A stretch of DNA of 64,000 bases from Candidatus Levyibacteriota bacterium (GTDB lineage: Bacteria; Patescibacteria; Microgenomatia; Levybacterales; UBA12049). The notes below the pieces were generated by a model. The model saw nothing but the letters and a program-made list of their open reading frames with translations. It searched no databases and was not told the origin of the DNA. How positions within the stretch are numbered: position 1 is the first letter of the stretch; each line of letters begins with the position of its first letter. Positions 38,672-47,069 of this stretch are shown here, piece by piece. The stretch covers positions 88,761-152,760 of the forward strand of contig JACPLG010000003.1 in the NCBI GenBank assembly GCA_016186625.1, read 5' to 3'. The position numbers and the translations under genes are program-made.

Positions 38672-40747
38672 TTATAATTTTGTTCGCCGGAGTAGTAGGG
38701 CATTTGCAACTACAATGATTGACGATGCAGACATTAAAACCGCGGCCCATTCGGGGCGAAGCAGTATTCCAAATGCGGGAAAAAGTACGCCCGCTGCCGT
38801 AGGTATTGCAAAAACATTATATCCTGTTGCCCATGCAAGATTCTGAACCATTTTGAAGTTGGTTTTGCGGGAAAGTGAAATTGCCTTAACAACATCTTGC
38901 AGATTATTTTTCATAAGTACTATTTCTGCTGATTCTACGGCAACGTCAGTTCCTGCCCCTATTGCAATTCCCATGTGTGCCTGAGTAAGACTTGGCGCAT
39001 CATTCACGCCGTCCCCAACCATTGCCACAATATAGCCTTTATTCTGGAGTTCTTTGACTTTCTCAACTTTGTTACCAGGTAAAACTTCTGCAAAAACCGT
39101 ATCAAGATTTAAAGCAAGACCAACTTCATCTGCCACTTCTTTTTTGTCCCCTGTCAGCATTGCTGTTTTTATGCCCATTTCGTGGAGCTTGTCAATCGCG
39201 GGACGGGACTCATCTCTTATTAAGTCGGACAATACGAAAGCGCCTGATAACTTTTTATCAATAGCAATATAAACTATTGTTCCTGCTTTTTTTGTCTTAA
39301 GTCTATTAATATCTTCTTTCTTAATACCTATCTCTTCCATCATGCGGCCGTTTCCCACAATAATTTCTTTATTATCAACCGTGCCCAAAGCGCCTTTGCC
39401 CGGATAAGATTTAAAATTTTTAGGAGAAGGGGTCATAATTTTATGCTTTTTTGCTTCATTTACTATACCCATTGCTATTGAATGCTGGGAGGAGGATTCA
39501 ACAGCTGCAGCAAGCCTTAATAGCTCCTCTTCCTCAACTACTGAATCTGATACGCGAACTGACTCTGCTATACCAAACTCTCCACGGGTAAGTGTCCCTG
39601 TTTTATCAAAAACTACATAATTTATTTTCCGCGCTATCTCCAACCCTTTCATATCTTTTATTAAAATGCCGTTTTTAGCACCAAGTGTTGAGGTAATTGT
39701 TGTAACAGTTGGAATAGCAAGGCCCAGCGCATGCGGGCAAGCAACAACCACAACCGCAACAGCAAGGGTTGATGCAAAGACTGCGCCTTGAGGATTAATA
39801 ATTAGCCAATATATAAATGTTCCTGTTCCAATGGTTATTGCGGTTATTGTCAAAACGTTTGCGGCGCGGTCTGCAAGCTCCTGAACCTTTGGTTTTGATT
39901 CCTGTGCGTGTCTTATCAAATCCATAATTTGGGAAATTGCCGTATCACTCCCTGTCTTTGTAACCTGAATCGTAAGCGACCCGTCCTGATTAATGGTTCC
40001 GCCTATAACTTTGTCTCCTTTTAATTTTCCTACGGGGCGGGATTCGCCTGTCACCATTGATTCATTAACAGAGCTTTCTCCATCCAAAACCTGTCCGTCA
40101 ATTGGAATTTTTTCGCCCGGCTTGACAAGGAGTTTGTCACCTGATTTTACTTCATCGGTTTTAACATCAATAACCTTACCCTCTTTTAAAAGATGGGCTT
40201 GGGGCGGGATAAGTTTTGCAAGTTCTGAGAGCGCACCAGTTGTTCCACGAACCGCCCTCATCTCAAGCCAATGTCCAAGCAAAAATACTGAAATAAGAGT
40301 TGAAATTTCCCAAAACAAAGACTCTCCGGGAAAAAGGAATGTAGCGGCAACTGAAAATGTATACCCAACAGTTATTGCCAGGGCAACAAGCGTCATCATT
40401 CCCGCATTCTTTGCAAAGAGTTCTCCCTTTGCGCCCCTAAAAAAAGGAACTCCCCCATAGAAAAATATAAATGTGCCAATGAAAAAAAGTGCAATTTCCC
40501 GGCCGGCAAAATCAATACTTAATGAAAGCCAATTTTGAATATTTGGGGACAGAATCATTGCAAGAATAACAAAAGGAAGAGTTATGAAAAAACGCTTTTT
40601 GAATTCCTGCTCCATTGAGGAATGATCTTCATGCTCAGACGCAGCAAGCGGGACAAGCTTCATTCCGCATTTTGGACAATTACCCGGTTTGTCCAGAATT
40701 ATATCCGGATCCATAGGACAGGTATAAATTTTGTTATTCATATCCAT
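38672..40747 (-). CDS. copB: CopB-type copper-translocating P-type ATPase
   Basis: P1B ATPase of 691 residues. An N-terminal heavy-metal-binding zinc-ribbon-like domain (YTCPMDPDI...CPKCGMKLVP) precedes eight membrane helices with the CPH metal motif in VVVACPHALGLAIP (near 337), phosphorylation site DKTGTLT (near 380) and GDGVNDAPSL (near 578). CPH rather than CPC points to the CopB group, exporting Cu(II)/Cu(I) or Ag(I). Last gene of the operon starting with the ArsR-YHS gene. Confidence 0.93.
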   Translation of the reverse strand: MDMNNKIYTCPMDPDIILDKPGNCPKCGMKLVPLAASEHEDHSSMEQEFKKRFFITLPFVILAMILSPNIQNWLSLSIDFAGREIALFFIGTFIFFYGGVPFFRGAKGELFAKNAGMMTLVALAITVGYTFSVAATFLFPGESLFWEISTLISVFLLGHWLEMRAVRGTTGALSELAKLIPPQAHLLKEGKVIDVKTDEVKSGDKLLVKPGEKIPIDGQVLDGESSVNESMVTGESRPVGKLKGDKVIGGTINQDGSLTIQVTKTGSDTAISQIMDLIRHAQESKPKVQELADRAANVLTITAITIGTGTFIYWLIINPQGAVFASTLAVAVVVVACPHALGLAIPTVTTITSTLGAKNGILIKDMKGLEIARKINYVVFDKTGTLTRGEFGIAESVRVSDSVVEEEELLRLAAAVESSSQHSIAMGIVNEAKKHKIMTPSPKNFKSYPGKGALGTVDNKEIIVGNGRMMEEIGIKKEDINRLKTKKAGTIVYIAIDKKLSGAFVLSDLIRDESRPAIDKLHEMGIKTAMLTGDKKEVADEVGLALNLDTVFAEVLPGNKVEKVKELQNKGYIVAMVGDGVNDAPSLTQAHMGIAIGAGTDVAVESAEIVLMKNNLQDVVKAISLSRKTNFKMVQNLAWATGYNVFAIPTAAGVLFPAFGILLRPEWAAVLMSASSIIVVANALLLRRTKL

Positions 40748-40752
40748 TGTTG

Positions 40753-41019
40753 TTATTTTTTTGCCAGCCTGTTATATAATTCTACAAATGCGTATGACGT
40801 TACCCATGTTACTGCGGAAATTGTTACCAGCCCGTAAACAAGAGTTCCTAACGAAAGCTGAGTTTTTATTTTAATTGCTTCCAGGTTTAGCGAATGAACC
40901 CATGAATTTCCAATACCAGCTACTAAGTCCGGAGCAACATAAGACAAGAGTGCGCAAGCTATAAAAAATATTGCTATAACTATTGTCGCAGCATTTGCAA
41001 AAGCGATAGATTTAAGCAT
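40753..41019 (-). CDS. DUF5676 small membrane protein
   Basis: An 88-residue protein with two membrane helices (AATIVIAIFFIACALLSYVA; LVYGLVTISAVTWVTSYAFVEL), as in DUF5676, often found next to copper ATPases in this bacterial group. Role unknown. The ATG at 41019 has a strong ribosome-binding site AAGGAGGTGAA. It ends 5 bases before copB. Confidence 0.78.
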   Translation of the reverse strand: MLKSIAFANAATIVIAIFFIACALLSYVAPDLVAGIGNSWVHSLNLEAIKIKTQLSLGTLVYGLVTISAVTWVTSYAFVELYNRLAKK

Positions 41020-41119
41020 AATTTTCACCTCCTTTACCCGCCGCTCAAGCACTCTTTAAGGCGTGTATGGATAATACTGAAAAGCCTTAAAGTAAGCTTA
41101 GGCGGGCCTTTTAAAAAAC

Positions 41120-41548
41120 TTAGTATCCCCAACTCTTCTGCCACTCCGTCATCATGTTAATTTCACTCGTCTGGGCTTTTATGATGTCATCGGCAAGATT
41201 TTTTATTTCATCATGGCTTGCATTTTGTTGAGCCAACTTTGCCATCTCAATTGCTCCCCGATGATGAGGAATCATTTGCTCTATAAATGCTTTGTCAAAA
41301 TCATCCCCTGTTTTTCCTTCTAATGCATTAACCATGCCACTCATGGACATTTCGTCTTCTCCCATCATCTGATCATGCATTTGACTCATTCCTTGAGAAA
41401 ATAAATCCTGGTTATTAACCATCTGGCGCATCCCCATCATTCCCATCATTCCCATATTATTAGAATTAACTGCGTTATTTGCAAAAATAACAGTAATAAC
41501 TATTCCCGCAAGAAATCCAATTATTGCGTATAAATATTCTGTTTTCAT
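41120..41548 (-). CDS. DUF305 copper-associated protein
   Basis: A membrane-anchored, Met/His-rich ferritin-like protein: MGMMGMMGMRQM repeats, then DFDKAFIEQMIPHHRGAIEMAKLAQQNA, the DUF305 core, and SEINMMTEWQKSWGY. DUF305 proteins bind copper outside the cytoplasm; the methionines and paired histidines fit. In the copper operon between the CcdA-like and DUF5676 genes. Confidence 0.88.
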   Translation of the reverse strand: MKTEYLYAIIGFLAGIVITVIFANNAVNSNNMGMMGMMGMRQMVNNQDLFSQGMSQMHDQMMGEDEMSMSGMVNALEGKTGDDFDKAFIEQMIPHHRGAIEMAKLAQQNASHDEIKNLADDIIKAQTSEINMMTEWQKSWGY

Positions 41549-41552
41549 TTTT

Positions 41553-42395
41553 TCACCTCCTTTTGATTTTTTTAAAAATATAATAAATTAGTCCAAAAAT
41601 TAAAATCAAAAATAAGATATTTAAGAGAAAATTATTGCCCAGATAATCATTAACTAGTATTCCCGCGTCCTGAATTACTTTTGCAAATCTCTCACTTTTT
41701 GCCATCGAAAGCTGACCGCGAAGTGTTAGAACAAAAATAAAAATCCCGGCAGTTATAAAAATAGTGAAAGAAATAAAATTACTTACACTTACAAAATATT
41801 CCCTTCCAAATATTTTTAGAACAGTTAATTTGCTTTTTAGAATTTTAAGTTTGTCTATTTTGTCCGATAGGAAAAGAGAGATTAGAAGAAGAGGAACTAT
41901 CATTCCCAAAACATAAACACCGCCTATAAGAAGTGATCCAATGAAGGTTGGTGACAAAAATGCCAGTGCTAATATACCGATTAGAACAGGTGCACAGCAT
42001 GCGCTTGTTATTCCAGAGAAAATTCCAAGCGTAAATATAGACAAAACATCTACTTTTCCCTCATTCCTTGTAGGAAGATGAATCATAATAGGCGATTTAA
42101 GGCCAAGAAGTGAAGCAACTGCTACCAAAATCATAACAATTCCGCCAAGTATATATATAGTATCGTGATTTCTGTATAGAAATTGAGATATGAGCGCAAC
42201 TCCTAAAACTGCGGGCATGAGTACTACAAAAATTCCTGCGCCAAAAACCAGAGTCATAGAGAGAACTTTTTCTTTCTCTTTAAATACGCTTCCTAAATAG
42301 GCAGGAAGTAGGAATGTTATGCAACAAGGAGCAAAAAGCGCAATCATTCCTGCTACAAATGCCGCAATAAGTGAGATTTGAAAAATTCCATCCAT
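41553..42395 (-). CDS. CcdA/DsbD-type thiol transporter
   Basis: Polytopic membrane protein with FAPCCITFLLPAYLGSVF and FSGITSACCAPVLIGILALAF: the two CcdA-type Pro-Cys/Cys-Pro sites here each carry CC. A C-terminal extra helix pair is present. It moves reducing equivalents across the membrane, here probably for copper proteins or the neighbouring DUF1573 and Cys-rich proteins. It sits in the ArsR-YHS operon. Confidence 0.83.
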   Translation of the reverse strand: MDGIFQISLIAAFVAGMIALFAPCCITFLLPAYLGSVFKEKEKVLSMTLVFGAGIFVVLMPAVLGVALISQFLYRNHDTIYILGGIVMILVAVASLLGLKSPIMIHLPTRNEGKVDVLSIFTLGIFSGITSACCAPVLIGILALAFLSPTFIGSLLIGGVYVLGMIVPLLLISLFLSDKIDKLKILKSKLTVLKIFGREYFVSVSNFISFTIFITAGIFIFVLTLRGQLSMAKSERFAKVIQDAGILVNDYLGNNFLLNILFLILIFGLIYYIFKKIKRR

Positions 42396-42397
42396 AT

Positions 42398-43333
42398 TTA
42401 TGCCGAGCAGCTCCCTCCTTCTCCATCAAGACTTGGCCAGGGGATTTGTCCTACTCTTTCTCTAACCACGCCATATCCGTCTGAGCTTGAGAAAGTTTTG
42501 GATAAAAGCTCTTTAGGAGAAACTTTTGCAAACTCTCTTCCGTTTTCTTCAAAAAAGTAAGCAATATCTAAATATGTATCTGGAAACCAATATGTATTGA
42601 GTGCTAAAGCAGCTTTATAAATCTCTTCTTGTGATTTTCCTTGAGAAACCATCAACTCAATTAGCCCAAGCATTGCCATTCCGTGATTGCAATCGGGAAA
42701 TGCTGTTGAGTTCCCACAACATGGCCTGTAAATACTGCCTGCTATCTCCGAAACTGCTTTTTGCTGATCTTTAGAAAGTGTAATATAAGAATGTCCGGAA
42801 TAATGATCCATTGGATCTCCTACCCCCAAACTCCATCCGCCAGTTGATGCAAAAATTGAAGGATCACTCTCCACCATCATCTCTCCTTCTTCCAAGATCC
42901 GATTTCTATTGGCAAGTCCCAGTCCCCACAGTATATCTACCCAAAATTGCGAATTTTCCAAATTTACTTCTATTTGATCTTGTCCTTCTTCAAAATATTT
43001 ATCCAAATCTTTTGGAAGCTCATCTCCCCCTGTTACTGCCTGAGCTAACTTCACCTTATCAATAACTCCATCCTCAACCATTCTTCTTCCAAGATCTGCC
43101 CATTTAATATTCAATACATAACTGTCTTTAATTACTTTGTTTTGTAGGGCAGAGAGTTTTTCCTCATCAATATTTTGTGATACATCAAAATCCGAAGAGT
43201 TGGAATTTTTTGAGGTTGTTTTTTCAAAAAGAACGCCAAGAAGAAACGTTGTAATAGAAAAAAGAATAATTAAAAGAATTTTCAAAAGAATATCCAAGAC
43301 ATTCTTCTTAAATTTTCTAATTTTTACTTTCAC
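42398..43333 (-). CDS. membrane-anchored protein with PCCGNS motif, unknown
   Basis: One N-terminal membrane helix and an outer domain of about 270 residues. The C-terminal half carries IYRPCCGNSTAFPDCNHGMA followed by MLGLIELMVSQGKS, with three cysteines and one histidine in a short space, probably a metal site. I do not know the family name. It overlaps the DUF1573 gene by four bases and is followed at once by the CcdA-like gene, so it likely works in the same thiol/copper pathway. Confidence 0.65.
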   Translation of the reverse strand: MKVKIRKFKKNVLDILLKILLIILFSITTFLLGVLFEKTTSKNSNSSDFDVSQNIDEEKLSALQNKVIKDSYVLNIKWADLGRRMVEDGVIDKVKLAQAVTGGDELPKDLDKYFEEGQDQIEVNLENSQFWVDILWGLGLANRNRILEEGEMMVESDPSIFASTGGWSLGVGDPMDHYSGHSYITLSKDQQKAVSEIAGSIYRPCCGNSTAFPDCNHGMAMLGLIELMVSQGKSQEEIYKAALALNTYWFPDTYLDIAYFFEENGREFAKVSPKELLSKTFSSSDGYGVVRERVGQIPWPSLDGEGGSCSA

Positions 43334-43839
43334 TTAACAACATTCCCTTCAAAAGAAAATTCAACGTAGGGATTGTCCGGATCATTTGTTTCAAAACTGA
43401 CAAACCTTGAAATTTTACCTACTCCCTGTGGTCCATGATAAGCAGGATCAAACGCAGCAACTACTTCTCCCTCTTCTCCCGGCCGGAGTATTCCTTTCCA
43501 ATCTGATGGAGCAGACATTCCTTTCATTCCAAAACTTGGTCCGTCTTTTCCATTTTGCCTTAGAAAAACTTTTGTACACATACAAGAAGTTGTCATATTT
43601 GCTATCTCTAAATCTTTAGTTCCATTATTTCTAATAGGAAAACTGTGATATAGAATTCCGTCCGAAAAGCCTATATCGCCTACTGTTTTAGCGGCATGAT
43701 CAATTAAAACCTCTGCTCCAGATATTGAGGAAAGCATCGCTTTTGTTTCTGTTTTGGATTTTGATGAAATAAAAATAGCTCCAATAATAATTGTGCCTAC
43801 AACTAGACCTAGCATGACAAAAAGTTTTAAATTATTCAC
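43330..43839 (-). CDS. DUF1573 membrane-anchored protein
   Basis: Anchor helix (LFVMLGLVVGTIIIGAIFI) and an Ig-like DUF1573 domain: VGDIGFSDGILYHSFPIRNNGTKDLEIANMTTSCMCTKV and SFETNDPDNPYVEFSFEG. Cysteines in TSCMCTKV follow the usual SCGCT position of the family. Function unknown; often near redox and copper genes. Confidence 0.85.
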   Translation of the reverse strand: MNNLKLFVMLGLVVGTIIIGAIFISSKSKTETKAMLSSISGAEVLIDHAAKTVGDIGFSDGILYHSFPIRNNGTKDLEIANMTTSCMCTKVFLRQNGKDGPSFGMKGMSAPSDWKGILRPGEEGEVVAAFDPAYHGPQGVGKISRFVSFETNDPDNPYVEFSFEGNVVK

Positions 43840-43847
43840 TATTAATT

Positions 43848-44333
43848 TTATAAATATTTATTCGGACTCTTCTTAAATGTTTCAAAACATCCTGATGCAC
43901 AGAAATAATATGAAAGGCCGTTTAAATCCAAGGCATATGATGCTGTTTTTGGACTAAGTCTCATTTTGCACACGGGATCATTAGTTAGAGGAACTAGATC
44001 TGTCATTTTTTTGGTAAGATTTTCCATTAAAGGATCGTTTTTACTTTTATGCTGCTCTACTAGAATCTCCCTCATTAAATCACTTGCTTTTATAAAATTT
44101 TTATGGGCAATTTTGTAGTAAATTTGCTTACCGTTTCTTTTTGTTGTTACAACATTTGCCTCTCGCAGAACTTGAAGGTGCTGGCTTAAATTTCCCTGTG
44201 GCAGGCTTAACATTTCCTGAATTTCACCAACAGTTAATTCCTGACTTCGAAGAAGCTGAAGAATTTCCAAGCGTTTTGGGTTGGACAGTGCTTTAAGCAG
44301 TTTTGCATGTAGACTAAACACTTCTGAATACAT
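43848..44333 (-). CDS. ArsR-type repressor fused to a YHS metal-binding domain
   Basis: The N-terminal ArsR winged helix (LLKALSNPKRLEILQLLRSQ, LSLPQGNLSQHLQVLREANVV) is joined to a C-terminal YHS domain (DPVCKMRLSPKTASY...YYFCASGCFETFKKSPNKYL). The YHS domain probably senses copper or another soft metal. The start at 44333 overlaps a perfect palindrome (44332-44351), strongly suggesting autoregulation. First gene of the operon that ends with copB. Confidence 0.88.
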   Translation of the reverse strand: MYSEVFSLHAKLLKALSNPKRLEILQLLRSQELTVGEIQEMLSLPQGNLSQHLQVLREANVVTTKRNGKQIYYKIAHKNFIKASDLMREILVEQHKSKNDPLMENLTKKMTDLVPLTNDPVCKMRLSPKTASYALDLNGLSYYFCASGCFETFKKSPNKYL

Positions 44334-44351
44334 ATTCGATATTTCGAATAT
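44332..44351 (-). promoter_or_regulatory. operator of the ArsR-YHS copper operon
   Basis: ATATTCGA-TATT-TCGAATAT, a perfect 8+4+8 inverted repeat overlapping the start codon; no ribosome-binding site is present, so the message is probably leaderless and fully blocked by repressor binding. Confidence 0.82.
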
Positions 44352-44406
44352 ATCATGGCGACAGACCACTGTCAATATCTAAAATGGTATAATTTATTAC
44401 GACCCT

Positions 44407-44940
44407 GTGAGATTTAATCCAAGAATATTAATTATAGTAATTATTGCAATTTCACTTATATTTATCGGTATATTTTATTTATTCAATTCCAAACAGAGTA
44501 ACCAATCACAGACCTCATCCACTACTCAAAATTCGTCTGAGATAACATCAGAAAAATTTGATTATAAGGCTTCCTTTGCAATTTATACTAATGGCACTTT
44601 CAGAATCTTCGAAGATCCAAAATATCACAATCTCTCAGAAGATGTTTATATTGGTTCCAGTAATCCGAACATTGTAAATATTAAAAAGGCAAATATAACA
44701 TGGGATAATTTTTTCAAAACTCTTCCTATGAGTTTAAGAAAGGATTGTTTAACTACCGGAACAATCCAAACTTTTTGTACAAATGGAGAGTTTGTTTTGC
44801 AATTTTATATAAATGGTACTCGAAACCAATCTGCGCTTGATCAAGTGATAAATCTTGGAGATAAACTGCTTGTAACTTTTGAGCGAGAAAATTCACCAGT
44901 AATCCAGAGTCAGATTTCTTCAATTCCGGACTCTAACTGA
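44407..44940 (+). CDS. membrane-anchored extracytoplasmic protein, unknown
   Basis: GTG start shortly after a GGTATAATTT box. One membrane helix (ILIIVIIAISLIFIGIFYLF), a Ser/Thr/Gln linker, and an outer domain of about 130 residues (FDYKASFAIYTNGTFRIFEDP, LRKDCLTTGTIQTFCTNGE) with two cysteines. No family is recognised. It is divergent from the copper operon and may share its operator. Confidence 0.55.
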   Translation: MRFNPRILIIVIIAISLIFIGIFYLFNSKQSNQSQTSSTTQNSSEITSEKFDYKASFAIYTNGTFRIFEDPKYHNLSEDVYIGSSNPNIVNIKKANITWDNFFKTLPMSLRKDCLTTGTIQTFCTNGEFVLQFYINGTRNQSALDQVINLGDKLLVTFERENSPVIQSQISSIPDSN

Positions 44941-45001
44941 AAATTCTTTATGATACCAAATATGCTAATATTAACCTGCCTTTAGAGGCAGGTGATAACA
45001 A

Positions 45002-45176
45002 ATGAGTAGAAATATTTTAATTGCAATTGGAGTTGTTTTCTTGCGAGTCAACAAAACAACAAATCCGCTGATTCACTAGTGCAAAAAGAAGAAAAAACAT
45101 CGTGGATAAGTCCGGAAACGAGATTACTAGATGGAATGGCACAGATTTTGAAGAAGTAATTGCTAATATTAAATAA
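45002..45176 (+). pseudogene. remnant of a secreted thioredoxin-like protein
   Basis: The first frame gives MSRNILIAIGVVF, an anchor start. A shifted frame gives SQQNNKSADSLVQKEEKTSW, and a third gives NEITRWNGTDFEEVIANIK before the stop that overlaps dipZ. Together this looks like both ends of a TlpA/DsbE-like protein with its CxxC core deleted and the frame broken twice. The family guess rests on the ends only. A hairpin CCTGCC-TTTAGA-GGCAGG lies just upstream. Confidence 0.5.
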
Positions 45177-46918
45177 TGAGTTTGCTTTTGATATTCGCTT
45201 TAGTCTCTGGGCTAATTACAATTCTAGCGCCGTGTATATGGCCGCTTCTTCCTATTATTCTCTCTGCAACTGCAACAGGCGGACATAGAAAACCTCTTGG
45301 AATAACACTTGGAATAATTATCAGTTTTGGGATCGTAACCTTAACAATTTCATATATTGTCAGAATTATTCCGTTTGATCCAAATATTCTTCGTATATTT
45401 TCAGTAATTGTGATTACAACTTTGGGATTAACGCTCCTTATTCCAAAACTCTCAGGAATTTTAGAAGGCTATGTCAGTAGGCTGTCAGGAAAATTTGCAA
45501 TTCAGCGTCAGGGAAACGGATTTTGGGCGGGGCTGATTACTGGTTTTGCCCTGGGAATTGTTTGGACTCCATGTGCCGGACCAATTCTTGCAACAATTGC
45601 AACTCTTGCTGCAACACAGCAGGTAAATAGCTCAATAATATTAGTTACTATTGTATATGTAATTGGCGTTGGAATCCCTCTTTTTCTTTTTGCAATCCTT
45701 GGAAGAAGAATTTTCTCAGGTTCCAAACTTTTATCTCCCTATCTAGGAAAAATTCAACAGGTGTTTGGGGCGATTATGATAATAACTGCAATTTTAATAT
45801 TTACAAATTATGATAAGACACTTCAGGCAAAACTTCTTGATCTTTTTCCTTCATACGGAAATTTTATTATTAATCTAGAAAGTAATGAAAAAGTTAAAAA
45901 ACAGCTTGATAATTTAAGGGGTGGAACAAACAAGGGAGACGAGATGATTGGAAAACCTTTTGAAATGCCAAAAAGCAACAACCTTCCCAATTTGGGAACA
46001 GCACCTGAGTTTGTGGGAATAAGTAATTGGCTTAACAGTAAACCTTTGATGATGGAGGGGCTTAAAGGAAAAGTAGTTTTGATAGATTTTTGGACTTACA
46101 CTTGTATTAATTGTATTAGAACTCTTCCCCACGTAACTTCCTGGTACAACAAATATAATGATCAGGGATTTGTAGTGGTTGGTGTTCATACTCCTGAATT
46201 TGAATTTGAAAAAGATACAGGAAACGTTGAGAATGCCATTGCCCAATACAAAATTCTTTATCCAGTTGCGCAAGACAATGACTATGCCACTTGGAATGCC
46301 TACTCTAATCAATATTGGCCGGCAAAGTATTTGATCGACAAAGATGGTAATATCCGATATGCACATTTTGGAGAAGGAAAATATGAAGAAACAGAGAAAG
46401 CAATTCAAGAACTGCTCAGGCAAGCTGGCCAAAAAGTAGATTCCTCTTTAGAACAAATGCCGGATCAGACACCAAGGATGCGGCTTTCACCCGAAACTTA
46501 TCTTGGATCAGCACGAATGCAATACTATTATCCTTCAGGAACCTTATCGAACGGAAAATCCAATTTTAAACTCGAAGAAAACCCATCGCCTAACTCTTTT
46601 AGTCTGGGCGGAGAATGGGAAATAAGCGATGAGTATTCCGGTCCTTCTAAAAATTCAACTTTAACAATTAATTTCTACGCAGACAAGGTTTTTCTTGTTT
46701 TAAAACCGCAAAGTTCAAATTCTGCGACAAGAATTTATATAGATGGTAAACTCGTGGATTCTAATAATCAAGGAACAGACGTAAAAAACGGAATTATGAA
46801 TATTGATTCTGATAGGCTTTATAATTTAGTAGACCTACAAAACGGACCGGAAACACACACCTTAAAAATCGAATTCTTAACTCCTGGGGTAAAAGCTTTT
46901 GCTTTTACTTTTGGTTAA
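45176..46918 (+). CDS. DipZ-like CcdA-thioredoxin fusion protein
   Basis: Three parts: an N-terminal CcdA/DsbD membrane domain (LITILAPCIWPLLPIIL and GIVWTPCAGPILATIATLA give the two cysteines), a thioredoxin-like domain (about 275-420) with VLIDFWTYTCINCIRTLPHV, and a C-terminal beta-sandwich (about 430-580) like the carbohydrate-binding-type module of mycobacterial DipZ. It transfers electrons from the cytoplasm to an outer thiol partner within one chain. ATG overlaps the end of the thioredoxin remnant. Confidence 0.9.
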   Translation: MSLLLIFALVSGLITILAPCIWPLLPIILSATATGGHRKPLGITLGIIISFGIVTLTISYIVRIIPFDPNILRIFSVIVITTLGLTLLIPKLSGILEGYVSRLSGKFAIQRQGNGFWAGLITGFALGIVWTPCAGPILATIATLAATQQVNSSIILVTIVYVIGVGIPLFLFAILGRRIFSGSKLLSPYLGKIQQVFGAIMIITAILIFTNYDKTLQAKLLDLFPSYGNFIINLESNEKVKKQLDNLRGGTNKGDEMIGKPFEMPKSNNLPNLGTAPEFVGISNWLNSKPLMMEGLKGKVVLIDFWTYTCINCIRTLPHVTSWYNKYNDQGFVVVGVHTPEFEFEKDTGNVENAIAQYKILYPVAQDNDYATWNAYSNQYWPAKYLIDKDGNIRYAHFGEGKYEETEKAIQELLRQAGQKVDSSLEQMPDQTPRMRLSPETYLGSARMQYYYPSGTLSNGKSNFKLEENPSPNSFSLGGEWEISDEYSGPSKNSTLTINFYADKVFLVLKPQSSNSATRIYIDGKLVDSNNQGTDVKNGIMNIDSDRLYNLVDLQNGPETHTLKIEFLTPGVKAFAFTFG

Positions 46919-46920
46919 AC

Positions 46921-47004
46921 TTATCTTCCTGTCCCTCTTCTTCTTCCTCTTTTTCTTTTAGCAAACTGGCCTTTGCCAAGCCTTTTTCTTTTTGACCTCG
47001 CCAT
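46921..47004 (-). CDS. 27-residue very basic peptide
   Basis: On the minus strand MARSKRKRLGKGQFAKRKRG followed by RRRGTGR, ending one base after the dipZ stop region. A full ribosome-binding site AAGGAGGG stands 4-5 bases before the ATG and a TAAAAT box lies behind it. About half of the residues are Arg or Lys, as in tiny ribosomal proteins such as bTHX, but I cannot assign it to one. The strong translation signal argues it is real. Confidence 0.55.
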   Translation of the reverse strand: MARSKRKRLGKGQFAKRKRGRRRGTGR

Positions 47005-47069
47005 ATCCCTCCTTTATTTTATTTTAACATAACATTGATTTTGTTTTGATTAAATTTTATAATTCCGCA

